A stretch of 64,000 bases of DNA, from the NCBI RefSeq assembly GCF_034263275.1, contig NZ_CP139559.1, positions 5,332,001 through 5,396,000 on the forward strand. The letters run 5' to 3'. A program made the translations under genes and the position numbers. Positions 10,032-19,120 of this stretch are shown piece after piece (position 1 is the first letter of the stretch; every line of letters starts with the position of its first letter). The notes under the pieces are model-generated. The model made no database searches and had not been told where the DNA came from. It worked only from the letters and a program-made list of their open reading frames with translations. The DNA comes from Mucilaginibacter sp. cycad4. GTDB taxonomy: Bacteria > Bacteroidota > Bacteroidia > Sphingobacteriales > Sphingobacteriaceae.

Positions 10032-11747
10032 TTAAAGATTTCCCTTTTTAAATTCGCCCACAGCGTAAGTAGCAGCGCGGGCGGTTAATGCCATATACAA
10101 TATCGACGGGCTCTGATTACCTGTAGAAGTCATGCAGGCACCATCGGTAACAAACACATTTTTACATAAGTGCAGCTGGTTCCACTGGTTAAGCAGCGAT
10201 GTTTTGGGGTCTTTTCCCATCCGCACTCCTCCCATTTCATGAATATCCAAACCAGGTGCCTGTTTGTTTTCGTGCTTTTGAATATTGGTGCAGCCGGCTT
10301 TTTCAAACATAGCTGCAGTCTGGGTTAAAAAGTCCCGGATCATGCGCTCATCATTATCATCATACTCAACCGAAGTAATCAGCAGCGGAATCCCCCATTG
10401 ATCTTTTTGTTCTTTACTTAAACGTACATGGTTACTTTCCTTGGGTATGGTTTCGCCCTGCAGGTACATGTAAGCACTCCATCCACCCGGTTCAGTAAGC
10501 GAATCTTTGTAAGCCCCTCCTACCTCGCCTTTGGCAGTTTCTTTTGGTCCCCGGTTACGGTAGGCCCCCATAAACGTGGTGAAGCCGCCTTTGTAATCGG
10601 TTTCCTGTTTGTGCAGGTTACGATAATTGGCCAGGATCAGTTCTGTTGGATTACGGCCGAAATAGTAGCGGTCTAAAAAGCCATCCATATCGGCCGTTAC
10701 CGATGCCCGGTAATTTTGAAAGGCGATGTATTTACCCAACAAACCATTATCGTTACCAAGCCCGTTCGGGAACCGGCCCGAGGTTGAGTTAAGCAGTACC
10801 AGGTTAGTATTCAATGCCGAAGCATTCATAAAAATAATGCGCGCTTTGTAAATGAGCTCCTGTTTGGTATTGGTATCTATAACTTTTACCCCGGTAGCTT
10901 TTCCCAGTTTTTCATCATAAATAATAGAATGAACAACCGAAAATGGCCGTATGGTAAGGTTACCCGTTTTTTTGGCCCAGGGCAACGTTGAGCTTACCGA
11001 ACTAAAATAACCACCGAAGGGGCAGCCGCGCATACACAGGTTGCGCGCCATACATTTAACCCTGCCCTGATCAATGTGGATCTGCTTCGGCTCGGTGATA
11101 TGCGCCCAGCGGGCATGCACCAGGTGCCTGTCGGGATAGTTTTCCTTTATTTTTTTGCTGATGTGTTCCTGTACCGCGTTCATATCAAAGGGTGGCAAAA
11201 ACTCGCCGTCGGGCATAGCTTCAATACCATCCTTATTACCGCAAACGCCTATAAACTTTTCTACATGTGAGTACCATGGCGCTACATCATCATAACTAAT
11301 AGGCCACTCAATGCCATAACCAAAACGTGCCGGGTTTTCAAACTCATACTTACTCCAGCGCTGGCAGGCCCTTCCCCAGGTAAGCGATTTACCGCCAACC
11401 TGGTAGCCACGAATCCAGTCGAAAGGTTTTTCCTGTATATAGGGGTGATCCTTGTCCTTTACAAAAAAATGTGCATCATCCTCACCATAACCAGCCGCCC
11501 GGCTTATCAGCGGATTTTCATCCAGGAAGGCCTTAGTCATAGCGCCCCGGTGCTTAAACTCCCAGGGATCCATGGTTGCGGTGGGGTAATCTTTGATGTG
11601 CTGAACAGCCCGGCCCCTCTCCAGCACAAGGGTTTTCAAACCCTGCTCACAAAGCTCCTTAGCCGCCCATCCTCCGCTGATTCCTGAGCCTATTACAATA
11701 GCATCATAAGTAAACTGACCGGTAGTATTTTTAGGTTCGTCAGGCAT
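10032..11747 (-). CDS. GMC-family oxidoreductase (sugar dehydrogenase-like flavoprotein)
   Basis: A flavoprotein of 571 residues. The N-terminal FAD fold has VIGSGISGGWAAKELC (residues 15-30) and LVLERG. A Cys cluster, CMARNLCMRGCP (about 230-241), resembles the site that holds an Fe-S cluster in fructose- and gluconate-dehydrogenase large subunits. The C-terminal catalytic part has HEMGGVRMG (His near 500) and TGNQSPS (Asn near 540), the GMC catalytic His/Asn pair. There is no Tat or Sec signal of its own. Such enzymes normally pair with a small Tat-exported subunit, and no such gene is adjacent here. Together with the DUF1080 gene downstream this suggests oxidation of a sugar or glycoside at C3. 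The substrate is inferred. Confidence 0.88.
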   Translation of the reverse strand: MPDEPKNTTGQFTYDAIVIGSGISGGWAAKELCEQGLKTLVLERGRAVQHIKDYPTATMDPWEFKHRGAMTKAFLDENPLISRAAGYGEDDAHFFVKDKDHPYIQEKPFDWIRGYQVGGKSLTWGRACQRWSKYEFENPARFGYGIEWPISYDDVAPWYSHVEKFIGVCGNKDGIEAMPDGEFLPPFDMNAVQEHISKKIKENYPDRHLVHARWAHITEPKQIHIDQGRVKCMARNLCMRGCPFGGYFSSVSSTLPWAKKTGNLTIRPFSVVHSIIYDEKLGKATGVKVIDTNTKQELIYKARIIFMNASALNTNLVLLNSTSGRFPNGLGNDNGLLGKYIAFQNYRASVTADMDGFLDRYYFGRNPTELILANYRNLHKQETDYKGGFTTFMGAYRNRGPKETAKGEVGGAYKDSLTEPGGWSAYMYLQGETIPKESNHVRLSKEQKDQWGIPLLITSVEYDDNDERMIRDFLTQTAAMFEKAGCTNIQKHENKQAPGLDIHEMGGVRMGKDPKTSLLNQWNQLHLCKNVFVTDGACMTSTGNQSPSILYMALTARAATYAVGEFKKGNL

Positions 11748-11891
11748 GGGTACAATTTGTTATGGTTAATAAACTGTTTAATTGGCAATAGGTTTTAGTC
11801 AAAGCTAAAAGCACAATGCTAAAGGCCTAAAGCTTTTGGCTTTCAGCTTTTTGCTCTAAGATTTAAGCTCATCACATCATCATAACAGTTT

Positions 11892-12626
11892 TTATACTGT
11901 TAAGCTCAACTGTGCCGCTGCGGCTTCATCCAAAAACACCTGCGCATATTGCAGCGTTTTAAATATCGAAGCTGGTATATCATTGGTAACACATCCCTGC
12001 AATGCCTGGGCTATTATAGGTGCTTTTTTAGTCCCGCTGGCTATCAGTACCGGCACGGAAGCCTCGGCCAGGTGCCTTAAACCAAGCGTAATGCCTTCGG
12101 TTAAAACAGTATCCGTAGTAAAATATTTTTGAGCAACTTCAATGGTAATAGGCGCCAGGGGCGAGTGATGAGCATACGAATGAAAATCGGCACCAGGTTC
12201 ATTAAGACCAATGTGACCATTAAGCCCCACACCAACCACCATCATATCCAGGCCGCCAAGCTTATCAATATGTTTATTCATGGCCTGGCATTCGGCGTCC
12301 AGGTCATCAGCAACGGCATTAAAAAACTTCGCTTTATTGGGGGAAATATTAAGCGGCGTAAAAAAATGTTTTTCGAGGAAGTAGGTACAGCTGCCATCAT
12401 TAGTACGGTCGAGGCCCACCCATTCATCCAGGCCAACAAAATTGGTTTGGCTAAAATCAACAAGGCCATGGTTTGCATATTGAACCAGGTAGCTGAGCAA
12501 ACCGGTTGGTGAATCACCGGAAGGGAAGCAGATCAATGCATCTGGCTTTTGGTTAACCAGGGTAACTACCAGGTCGGCCACCGCTTTCGACATGGTATTG
12601 TAATCAGGATATGTATGTAGTTTCAT
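11892..12626 (-). CDS. nagB: Glucosamine-6-phosphate deaminase / 6-phosphogluconolactonase-family protein
   Basis: A soluble protein of 244 residues, close to the usual NagB length. Motifs are LICFPSGDSPTGLL near the N-terminus, NFVGLDEWVGLD (about residue 60, with the catalytic Asp/Glu region), GVGLNGHIGLNEPG (about 131-144, with the His of the proton relay) and GITLGLRHL. NagB converts glucosamine-6-phosphate to fructose-6-phosphate plus ammonia. The gene starts three bases after the Gfo/Idh/MocA gene ends, so the two are one operon. The family also covers 6-phosphogluconolactonases; the GLNEPG motif favours the deaminase. Confidence 0.85.
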   Translation of the reverse strand: MKLHTYPDYNTMSKAVADLVVTLVNQKPDALICFPSGDSPTGLLSYLVQYANHGLVDFSQTNFVGLDEWVGLDRTNDGSCTYFLEKHFFTPLNISPNKAKFFNAVADDLDAECQAMNKHIDKLGGLDMMVVGVGLNGHIGLNEPGADFHSYAHHSPLAPITIEVAQKYFTTDTVLTEGITLGLRHLAEASVPVLIASGTKKAPIIAQALQGCVTNDIPASIFKTLQYAQVFLDEAAAAQLSLTV

Positions 12627-12629
12627 TTG

Positions 12630-13715
12630 CTATTTATTATTGAGCCAAAGATTTACCGGTTTATCAACCTTTGCTGAAAAGGGCAGCTCAATTTTTTTGC
12701 CGGCACCGGCCGATGCATAGGCAGCGTAGATGAGCTCGAGCACCGCCCTGCCATCCTCGCCAGTTACCAGTGGAGTCTTATTATTTTGTACACAGTCAAT
12801 AAAATGTTTTAGCTCATGCGGATAGCCCTGGTTAAAGGCTTCCTCAAAAATGGTAAAGCTCCAGCCTTGTGTGGTGTCTGATTTTTCCATAGCGTAACCA
12901 TAGCCATCGCGGCTGTACGTGACTGCTGCATTGCCCATAAATAAATCGGCATAAATAACACCGCCAAGGCCATGGATCTCGCAGCGATCATCCATGCCGC
13001 CATGTTTGGCCCAGCTATTTTCGGCAACGGCGGTTACGCCGTTCTCAAACTCCACAATAATTACCGAATTATCTTCGCCTTTGGTGCGCCCTTTATGCAA
13101 CACTGTGCTCATACTGGCGTAAACACTTTTAGGTTTAGCATTATTAAGCATCCACCTAAACCAGCCTAACGCATGACAGCCCATATCCATGATTACCCCG
13201 CCGCCCGAAAAATTGATGTCATAAAACCAATCCGAATGAGGACCCGAATGTTTTTCACCCTGTTTCAGCATATAGATCTCGCCAACGGCACCTTCTTTTA
13301 CCAGATGCCTTGCCCGTTCATATTTTGGCGCGAAGCAAAGCTCTTCAGCATACATCAGCTTTACATTGTTGGCTTTGCATACGGCAATCATTTCGTCGGC
13401 CTCTTCAAGCGTAACAGCAAGCGGCTTTTCTATAATCACATGCTTGCCTGCTTTGGCTGCTTTGATGGTGGCTTCGGCATGGAGGTAATTGGGCAGACAG
13501 ATATCCACCACTTCACAATCGGACTCGGCAAGGAGTTTATCAATATCATCGAACCATTGGCCTATGTTATATTTTTCGGCAAAGGCTTCGGCTTTTTCGG
13601 GGTTACGGGCGTAACAGGCCACAACATCGGCTTCGGGGATAAAGCGATGGTACGATTCCATGTGGATATCGGTAATAAAACCGGCACCCAGTATGGCTAC
13701 TTTAGTCTTGTTCAT
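12630..13715 (-). CDS. Gfo/Idh/MocA-family NAD(P)-dependent oxidoreductase
   Basis: A protein of 361 residues. The N-terminal Rossmann domain has VAILGAGFITDIHMESY (residues 6-22) and the family signature VIIEKPLAVTLEEADEMI (Lys near 97). The C-terminal alpha/beta domain has the GGGVIMDMGCHALGWFRWML motif, with the Asp and His that sit by the substrate. There is no signal peptide, so it acts in the cytoplasm. These enzymes oxidise or reduce hydroxyls of sugars and inositols, including conversions between 3-keto sugars and their alcohols. It is the first gene of a two-gene unit with the NagB-like gene and lies next to the GMC/DUF1080 pair, so an amino sugar or glycoside is a likely substrate. 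Confidence 0.87.
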   Translation of the reverse strand: MNKTKVAILGAGFITDIHMESYHRFIPEADVVACYARNPEKAEAFAEKYNIGQWFDDIDKLLAESDCEVVDICLPNYLHAEATIKAAKAGKHVIIEKPLAVTLEEADEMIAVCKANNVKLMYAEELCFAPKYERARHLVKEGAVGEIYMLKQGEKHSGPHSDWFYDINFSGGGVIMDMGCHALGWFRWMLNNAKPKSVYASMSTVLHKGRTKGEDNSVIIVEFENGVTAVAENSWAKHGGMDDRCEIHGLGGVIYADLFMGNAAVTYSRDGYGYAMEKSDTTQGWSFTIFEEAFNQGYPHELKHFIDCVQNNKTPLVTGEDGRAVLELIYAAYASAGAGKKIELPFSAKVDKPVNLWLNNK

Positions 13716-13867
13716 AAAACGTATATATAATATAGCGCTGATAATTGGGGCAGCGCGCAGGATTTACCTGGTTTAGAATACCACTCAAGATTAGTGAATA
13801 ATATTTAAAAATTGAAAACTTTTGGAAGATGTATACTTCGTCCCTATCATGACACAATAAAATAGTG

Positions 13868-13964
13868 GTCATGTTGAACTTGTTTCAACACCCCATTTGC
13901 TAAGCCGCTTGCTAATCAAATCGCATACCTATCCTGTGGGGTGCTGAAACAAGTTCAGCATGAC
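13868..13964. repeat. REP-like palindrome, GTCATGYTGAAC family, copy 1
   Basis: A 97-bp inverted repeat. The left arm GTCATGTTGAACTTGTTTCA pairs with the right arm TGAAACAAGTTCAGCATGAC, with a few G-T style differences. The core contains GCTAAGCCGCTTGC. Two more copies lie at 34897-34994 and 35010-35107. The rest of the 333 bp between the Gfo/Idh/MocA start and the next gene shows no other recognisable feature. Confidence 0.85.
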
Positions 13965-14048
13965 GGGTAGAGATATCTTTTCACCCTAAAAGTTAGCCGG
14001 GTTAAAAAATTTGAAATGATGGCAATTGTTTTATTAACGTATTCTTTC

Positions 14049-14294
14049 CTACCCCTCCATGATATGTTTCTTAATAAACTCGATGGTTGATTCGGGCAGA
14101 GCATTGCCGCTGGCCTGGGTAAGGCTGCCGTCGGGCTGCAATTCCAGCTCGGCATTAATGTTGTTATCTATAAAAACATGAAGCTTGTTCTGTTCTTTTT
14201 CAACGCGGCAGGTAAGCTCACGTTCTGAATAATTGATCAGGAATTCGTACTTCCCGTCTTTGGCTGCCGGTGTGGTGTCTTTTTGATCGATCAT
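14049..14294 (-). CDS. Small protein of unknown function
   Basis: About 81 residues if it starts at MIDQKDTTPAAKDGKYEF; an upstream in-frame Met at 14324 would add ten residues rich in Cys and His that look less natural. It has no signal peptide or membrane segment. The pattern of alternating strands (YEFLINYSERELTCRVEKEQ, LHVFIDNNINAELELQPDGS) followed by a short C-terminal helix (ESTIEFIKKHI) suggests a small beta-rich domain. No family is recognised. It sits alone between a repeat and a strong terminator for the OstA-like gene upstream. Confidence 0.6.
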   Translation of the reverse strand: MIDQKDTTPAAKDGKYEFLINYSERELTCRVEKEQNKLHVFIDNNINAELELQPDGSLTQASGNALPESTIEFIKKHIMEG

Positions 14295-14390
14295 GGCGGT
14301 TTGTTTATGGAGATAACACGCCACGATAAATGATGTTTACTTTATCGGCAAATAAAACAGTTGTTTAAACATACTTTAAAAAAGAGGCAG

Positions 14391-14426
14391 AAAAAAAAGA
14401 GATAGCCCGCCGGCTGTCTCTTTTTT
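14391..14426 (-). terminator. Intrinsic terminator of the OstA-like gene
   Basis: On the minus strand the stem GAGACAGCC pairs with GGCTATCTC (one G-T pair) around CGGCGG-rich bases and is followed by a run of eight T. On the plus strand it also ends in TTTTTT, so it could work in both directions. It lies about 140 bases past the OstA-like stop codon. Confidence 0.75.
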
Positions 14427-14567
14427 AAATTTAAGTTGACTGACCTCATTATTTATCATAAAGAACTAATTGGTTAGAACGATAATAACAATTAGTCAAA
14501 TATAAGCACTATAGAATTAGTAGACTAATTTTTTTGATAAAAAATGTTACTTTTTTTTCATTTTGGG

Positions 14568-17141
14568 TCAATTTTTCTTAACAGATGGCGTTTTGTTAAC
14601 AGTACTGTCCTTTTTTTGCCCATTTTCGGGTGGTTTTGGCGTAAAATTCCTGATTGTCGTATCCTTTTTAAATTTTATCGCATTATTCTTCCCTGTATCA
14701 ACTTTTAGGGTACTATCCTGCATATTTTTTGGCTCAGGCCCTTTCAGGCTGTCCGTCTTGAGATTTGTTCCCGGCTTAACAGTTCCGGGTTTAACTGGAG
14801 CATTTTTTGCCGGCGATTTGGTCGGCGCCGCTTTTTTACTATGCTTTTTAATGATATCTTCTTTTGAAGCAGGCCGCTCTTTAGGCTTCCACAAAAAGCC
14901 TTTCAGGATCTTATCGTCTTCCTTAACCTTTTCGATAGGGATATACCGGTTTTCGGGCTTGGTTAAAAAGTAAATATCCGTAGCCTGGTTCTTTTTAAAA
15001 ACGGTACGGATCCTGCTGCTCAATGATCGCTGCATGCCCGAAACCTTGCCGCTGTCGCGCTGAAAATAAATGGTTTCGGCATTGCCAAACGTATACATCT
15101 GGTCAAGCTTATCATCCTTAAAATATCCCCGCATTTTTTTCCCAGACACCTGATTAAAATGCGTTGAGTCATCTTTTTCAATATTTACGATAAATGCAGA
15201 AGGGAACAATTCAATATTATCCAGCTTTTTACGGCGCATTTGCATGTATACGGTATCCCCGCTCAGCTGCGAACCCTGCGTCCAGATAATAGGGTTCACA
15301 TACATGCGCATGGTAGAGTCGCTGTTGCTGTAAAATACCGAATCGGATTTGGCCTGCAGGTCGGATTTAAAGATCTTGACATGATGATGCCCGATAAGCA
15401 TCCTCACACGCGCCGTATCCTTTATATTAACGGGATATTGTTTAAAAACCGGGTCGCGCTGCATCTGCTCACGGGCTATGCTATCCTGCTTTGCTTTTTT
15501 AATAGCCGCAAGTGCGTCCTTTTTTCGCTGCAACGAATCATTTACCGGTTTAGGTTTTCCAAAAAAATCCCGGTGAAAGTAGCTTGTGTCTTTGGGGACC
15601 TTGATATAATAAGCAGTCAAGAATTTCGACGATTTTTTATCCGCCGCCAGTTTGCGCTGCTTCAACGTAGTATCACGTAAGGTACGCTGGCGCTCCTGGT
15701 AAATTTTTTGATTTTTATAGGTCATGATCTGCGTTTCGATGGTATCGGCAGTCATGTATATCGAATCACGTTTGATGTGGCTGGTATCTTTTGAGGCCAC
15801 AGTAGTTTTTATGGGGACAAGCTTTCCTGCTACTTTGGCAACTCCAGGCTTAATAGCATCGGCCACTCCGGCCAGGCTGCCTATGTTTTTTATATTCGCT
15901 TTATCCTTATTATTTTTTAATACCGGGGCCGCCGCCTTCAGCGCCGAATCGATCAGCTTTTCGTTCCCTTTTTTGGCCTGCGTTGCCGCTTTTATCAAAG
16001 CATCGGCATTGGCATCTTTATTATTTTTTAAAGCACCCTGTACCAGCGTAGTCGCCATATCAACATTGGCACTATCTTTTTTGCCTATAGCAAAGGGCTG
16101 CTTAATAGGCATAGTATTGGCCGGGGCCTTTCGGTTACTATCAGGTTTTATGGCATTGGCAATTTTGGTAAGATCGGTAACGTTTTTGACTGATGTTTTG
16201 GCGTTCTTGTTGTCGGCAGGTAACTGTTTAACTGTAGTATCGGTTTTACTGGTATCCTTTTGCTCGGAGATCAGTACCACATAAGCATTTTCGGTAACGA
16301 CGGTTTTTTCTTCGACCCTATAGTAGGTGCCCAGGTCGCCTTTAATGGTTACTTTTTGTTCACGGTCTTCAAAGGTGATGTTCTTTACCGCGCGGCCGTA
16401 CCCTTTCAGCTTATCATAAAAAAGGCTGTCTCCTTTTAATGATTTGGTGCCCTGCCTGTATGAGTTTTTCTTTCCGAAATAGGCCTGCTCAGTAACAGTA
16501 TTATATAAGCCGTTCTCGGTATACAGGGTATCCTTATCCTTGGTACCGTAAATATTTGTTGGACCGAAAAAATAGGCAATACGCGTACCTGTATTGTACT
16601 TAAGGGTATCGTTTTTTATAAGGGCATCGGGCGTGGTTAGCACTACATCGTAACGGAAATAAGAATCGCGGCTGAAGGCAAAATAGTAGCCGTTTTTACT
16701 GGTAAGCACATTATCCTTGTTTACCAGCTTTCCGCCGCCGGTATAGGTGCCTATGCGGCTTGCTGTATTATAGGTAAGATAATTAGTGGTTAGCGTGGCA
16801 TCACGGTCAACCATTTTAACGTTGTCAGTAAGGATGGCTGTTTTGGTATTACCATTGTAGTTCAGTTTATCCGAAAATATATTCAGCGTATCGCCCTGGT
16901 TTATATTTACGTTGCCAAAAGCGTCAAAAGCGTTTTCGTTGGGATAAAAGTACGCGCTATCCGACCGGAGGATGGAGTAATCCTGCTTAAATACACCTTT
17001 ATATACCTTGATCAGCTGCCTGCCGTTAACCTTTGTGCCGGTGCTTCGTTCAGATTGTATCAGGTTTACAATTGATTTTTTTTGAGCCATAGCTGCAGTT
17101 GCTATCGCCAAAAACAAAAAGCATAAAACATATTTCCTCAC
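14568..17141 (-). CDS. OstA/LptA-like periplasmic protein
   Basis: A secreted protein of 857 residues. A clear signal peptide (LFLAIATAAMAQKKS) is followed by repeated short beta-strand units typical of the OstA/LptA jelly-roll: YPNENAFDAFGNVNINQGDT, KLNYNGNTKTAILTDNVKM, NYLTYNTASRIGTYTGGG. Proteins with this fold form the periplasmic bridge that carries lipopolysaccharide to the outer membrane. A long Lys/Asp/Thr-rich low-complexity middle (about 290-510) separates it from a second OstA-like block, and the C-terminus is again Lys/Pro-rich. Long OstA-like proteins of this type are common in Bacteroidetes. The gene is divergent from tilS with only 51 bases between starts. A role in LPS transport is probable but not proven. 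Confidence 0.8.
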   Translation of the reverse strand: MRKYVLCFLFLAIATAAMAQKKSIVNLIQSERSTGTKVNGRQLIKVYKGVFKQDYSILRSDSAYFYPNENAFDAFGNVNINQGDTLNIFSDKLNYNGNTKTAILTDNVKMVDRDATLTTNYLTYNTASRIGTYTGGGKLVNKDNVLTSKNGYYFAFSRDSYFRYDVVLTTPDALIKNDTLKYNTGTRIAYFFGPTNIYGTKDKDTLYTENGLYNTVTEQAYFGKKNSYRQGTKSLKGDSLFYDKLKGYGRAVKNITFEDREQKVTIKGDLGTYYRVEEKTVVTENAYVVLISEQKDTSKTDTTVKQLPADNKNAKTSVKNVTDLTKIANAIKPDSNRKAPANTMPIKQPFAIGKKDSANVDMATTLVQGALKNNKDANADALIKAATQAKKGNEKLIDSALKAAAPVLKNNKDKANIKNIGSLAGVADAIKPGVAKVAGKLVPIKTTVASKDTSHIKRDSIYMTADTIETQIMTYKNQKIYQERQRTLRDTTLKQRKLAADKKSSKFLTAYYIKVPKDTSYFHRDFFGKPKPVNDSLQRKKDALAAIKKAKQDSIAREQMQRDPVFKQYPVNIKDTARVRMLIGHHHVKIFKSDLQAKSDSVFYSNSDSTMRMYVNPIIWTQGSQLSGDTVYMQMRRKKLDNIELFPSAFIVNIEKDDSTHFNQVSGKKMRGYFKDDKLDQMYTFGNAETIYFQRDSGKVSGMQRSLSSRIRTVFKKNQATDIYFLTKPENRYIPIEKVKEDDKILKGFLWKPKERPASKEDIIKKHSKKAAPTKSPAKNAPVKPGTVKPGTNLKTDSLKGPEPKNMQDSTLKVDTGKNNAIKFKKDTTIRNFTPKPPENGQKKDSTVNKTPSVKKN

Positions 17142-17158
17142 AATGGCAAAATTAGTTT

Positions 17159-17188
17159 TTTGTTGGGGTTATTAAATTAATAATTTTG
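17159..17188 (+). promoter_or_regulatory. Candidate tilS promoter (TTTG, 18 bp, TAATTTTG)
   Basis: TTTG at 17159-17162 and TAATTTTG at 17181-17188 match the Bacteroidetes consensus. The tilS ATG is at 17193, so a start about five bases after the -7 box would give an almost leaderless mRNA. A mirror-image -7 box (CAAAATTA on this strand, 17147-17154) faces the OstA-like gene equally close to its start. Confidence 0.4.
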
Positions 17189-17192
17189 ATGA

Positions 17193-18530
17193 ATGCTGCC
17201 AGTTAATCAGTTTGTTAATTTTATTGAGCAAAACAGCTTATTTACACCATCTACCAAAATATTGGCAGCTGTAAGCGGCGGCATCGATTCGGTTTTAATG
17301 GTACACCTGCTTAAAGCCGCGGGTTATGATTTCGGCATTGCCCATTGTAACTTTCAGCTGCGCGGTGATGAAGCCCTGCGCGATCAGGCTTTTTGCCGCG
17401 ATCTCGCCACAACCCTCGGCGCCCCCTTCCACACCGTTAACTTTAATACGGAACAATACGCCGCTGAAAACAAAATTTCGATCCAAATGGCAGCCCGCGA
17501 TCTGCGTTACCAATGGTTTGATAATATCAATCAGCAATCAGGTTATGAGGTTGTTGCACTTGCTCACCACCAAAACGATACTATCGAAACAATATTGTTA
17601 AACCTTACCCGCGGCACCGGCATTGCCGGCTTGCATGGCATCTTACCTAAAAATGGCAAACTTGTGCGCCCCCTGCTGTTCTTGACCCGTGCCGGGATAC
17701 AGACCATTGTTACTGCCGAAGGTTTAACTTTTGTGGAAGACAGCTCCAACGTTTCGGCTAAGTATGCCCGCAATAAGATCAGGCTGGAAGTTGTGCCCAA
17801 GCTGAAAGAACTGAACCCATCGCTCGAAAAAACTTTTGAAAACAACCTGCTCCATTTTCGCGATCTGGAGCTATTGCTTGAGATCAAACTTGACGAAATA
17901 AGACAAACGCTGCTGCAAATACGTGATGGGGTCACTTATCTGCACATTGCTGAAGTGAAAAAACTAAACCCCATACGGCTGCTCCTTTTTAAACTTTTGG
18001 AGGAGTATGGTTTTAACGATGCGACTATTGATGACCTCATCGCTTCGCTCGATAAACACGCTGGCCGGGTATTCGAGTCTGGAACACATACCTTATTCCT
18101 TGATCGCGATAATATTATCCTGAAACCAAAAACTACCGCTCCGCATGCCGAAGTTATTATCAATGCCACAGACCATGAAGCAAATTTTGGCGTTTATAAG
18201 CTTAACCTGCTGCATGATGATAGTCCGTTGATTATAAAAGATAACCCGCTGGCTGCGTCAATTGATGCAGATAAACTGATCTATCCGCTCAGGGTGCGTA
18301 CCTGGCATGAGGGCGATCATTTTTTCCCTTTGGGAATGAAGGGCAAAAAAAAGTTGAGCGACTTTTTCATTAACCAAAAAGTGCCGCTGCACCAAAAGGA
18401 AGAAATCCCTGTACTTGTAAATGGCAACGGCGAAATTATGTGGATTGGCGGCTATCGCCCCGACGAAAGGTATAAAGTGAGTGATAACACTAAAAAAGTT
18501 ACTATCTTCGAACTGTTTAAACTAACATGA
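17193..18530 (+). CDS. tilS: tRNA(Ile)-lysidine synthetase TilS
   Basis: A protein of 445 residues. The N-terminal PP-loop ATPase has ILAAVSGGIDSVLMVHLL (SGGIDS at 28-33). The family segments GIAHCNFQLRGDEALRD and VALAHHQNDTIETILLNLTRGTGIAGLHGI follow. The C-terminal domain carries LRVRTWHEGDHFFPLGMKGKKKLSDFFI, the TilS_C signature. TilS converts the wobble C34 of tRNA-Ile(CAU) to lysidine so that it reads AUA; it is essential in most bacteria. The stop overlaps the next gene by four bases, so the downstream membrane protein is coupled to it. Confidence 0.97.
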   Translation: MLPVNQFVNFIEQNSLFTPSTKILAAVSGGIDSVLMVHLLKAAGYDFGIAHCNFQLRGDEALRDQAFCRDLATTLGAPFHTVNFNTEQYAAENKISIQMAARDLRYQWFDNINQQSGYEVVALAHHQNDTIETILLNLTRGTGIAGLHGILPKNGKLVRPLLFLTRAGIQTIVTAEGLTFVEDSSNVSAKYARNKIRLEVVPKLKELNPSLEKTFENNLLHFRDLELLLEIKLDEIRQTLLQIRDGVTYLHIAEVKKLNPIRLLLFKLLEEYGFNDATIDDLIASLDKHAGRVFESGTHTLFLDRDNIILKPKTTAPHAEVIINATDHEANFGVYKLNLLHDDSPLIIKDNPLAASIDADKLIYPLRVRTWHEGDHFFPLGMKGKKKLSDFFINQKVPLHQKEEIPVLVNGNGEIMWIGGYRPDERYKVSDNTKKVTIFELFKLT

Positions 18531-19009
18531 GCGATAAATCCGTTTTTACTGAAAAGCAATACCTTGGCCGGGAATTTATACCGCTAACCATACGCCTGGT
18601 TTTAGCCATGTTCTGTTTTGCAGCCTACTTTTTTACCGACGAACGCGAGCGCAACGGCGATTTACTGGTTGTTGTAGGTTTTGCCATCATCATTATTTCC
18701 ATTATCCTGGGGTTCCTGCTGCATTTTCGCACCCGTGTAGAAAACAAAAGCGTTACGCTCGACGGGCTGTGGACAACCAAACTGGTAAAAATAGATTTGA
18801 ACAGTATTGTCAAAGTCGAAAAAGGCACCTACAGCCGCTATCTTTTCAACAACCCGGTTTATAACCTGCACACCAAAGGCACCATCCGCTTTTTTACTTC
18901 GGGCAACGAAGCCATCCACCTCACCGATCGTGATGGCCTGCTTTATATCATCGGCTCCAAACACCCTAATGAGTTTTTAAGGGCAATAAGGGAAGAGATG
19001 AAGAAATAA
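18527..19009 (+). CDS. Small membrane protein of unknown function
   Basis: A protein of 160 residues with two transmembrane helices, LTIRLVLAMFCFAAYFF (about 20-37) and LLVVVGFAIIIISIILGFLL (about 47-66). A cytoplasmic beta-rich domain follows (70-160: VENKSVTLDGLWTTKLVKID, IRFFTSGNEAIHLTDRDGLLY, PNEFLRAIREEM), which resembles a small PH-like fold. It overlaps tilS by four bases (ATGA) and is therefore in the same operon. No function is assigned; genes of this kind commonly sit beside tilS in Sphingobacteriaceae, but that is recollection rather than a search result. Confidence 0.75.
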   Translation: MSDKSVFTEKQYLGREFIPLTIRLVLAMFCFAAYFFTDERERNGDLLVVVGFAIIIISIILGFLLHFRTRVENKSVTLDGLWTTKLVKIDLNSIVKVEKGTYSRYLFNNPVYNLHTKGTIRFFTSGNEAIHLTDRDGLLYIIGSKHPNEFLRAIREEMKK

Positions 19010-19120
19010 CCACAATAATTCGTTTACATTCATATCATATGCCGTGGCTTATAAATTCAGGGGCATAAAATCAATGACCGATCTTGTAAACTGCCTTAAT
19101 TATAAATTCCAAAAAGCTTT

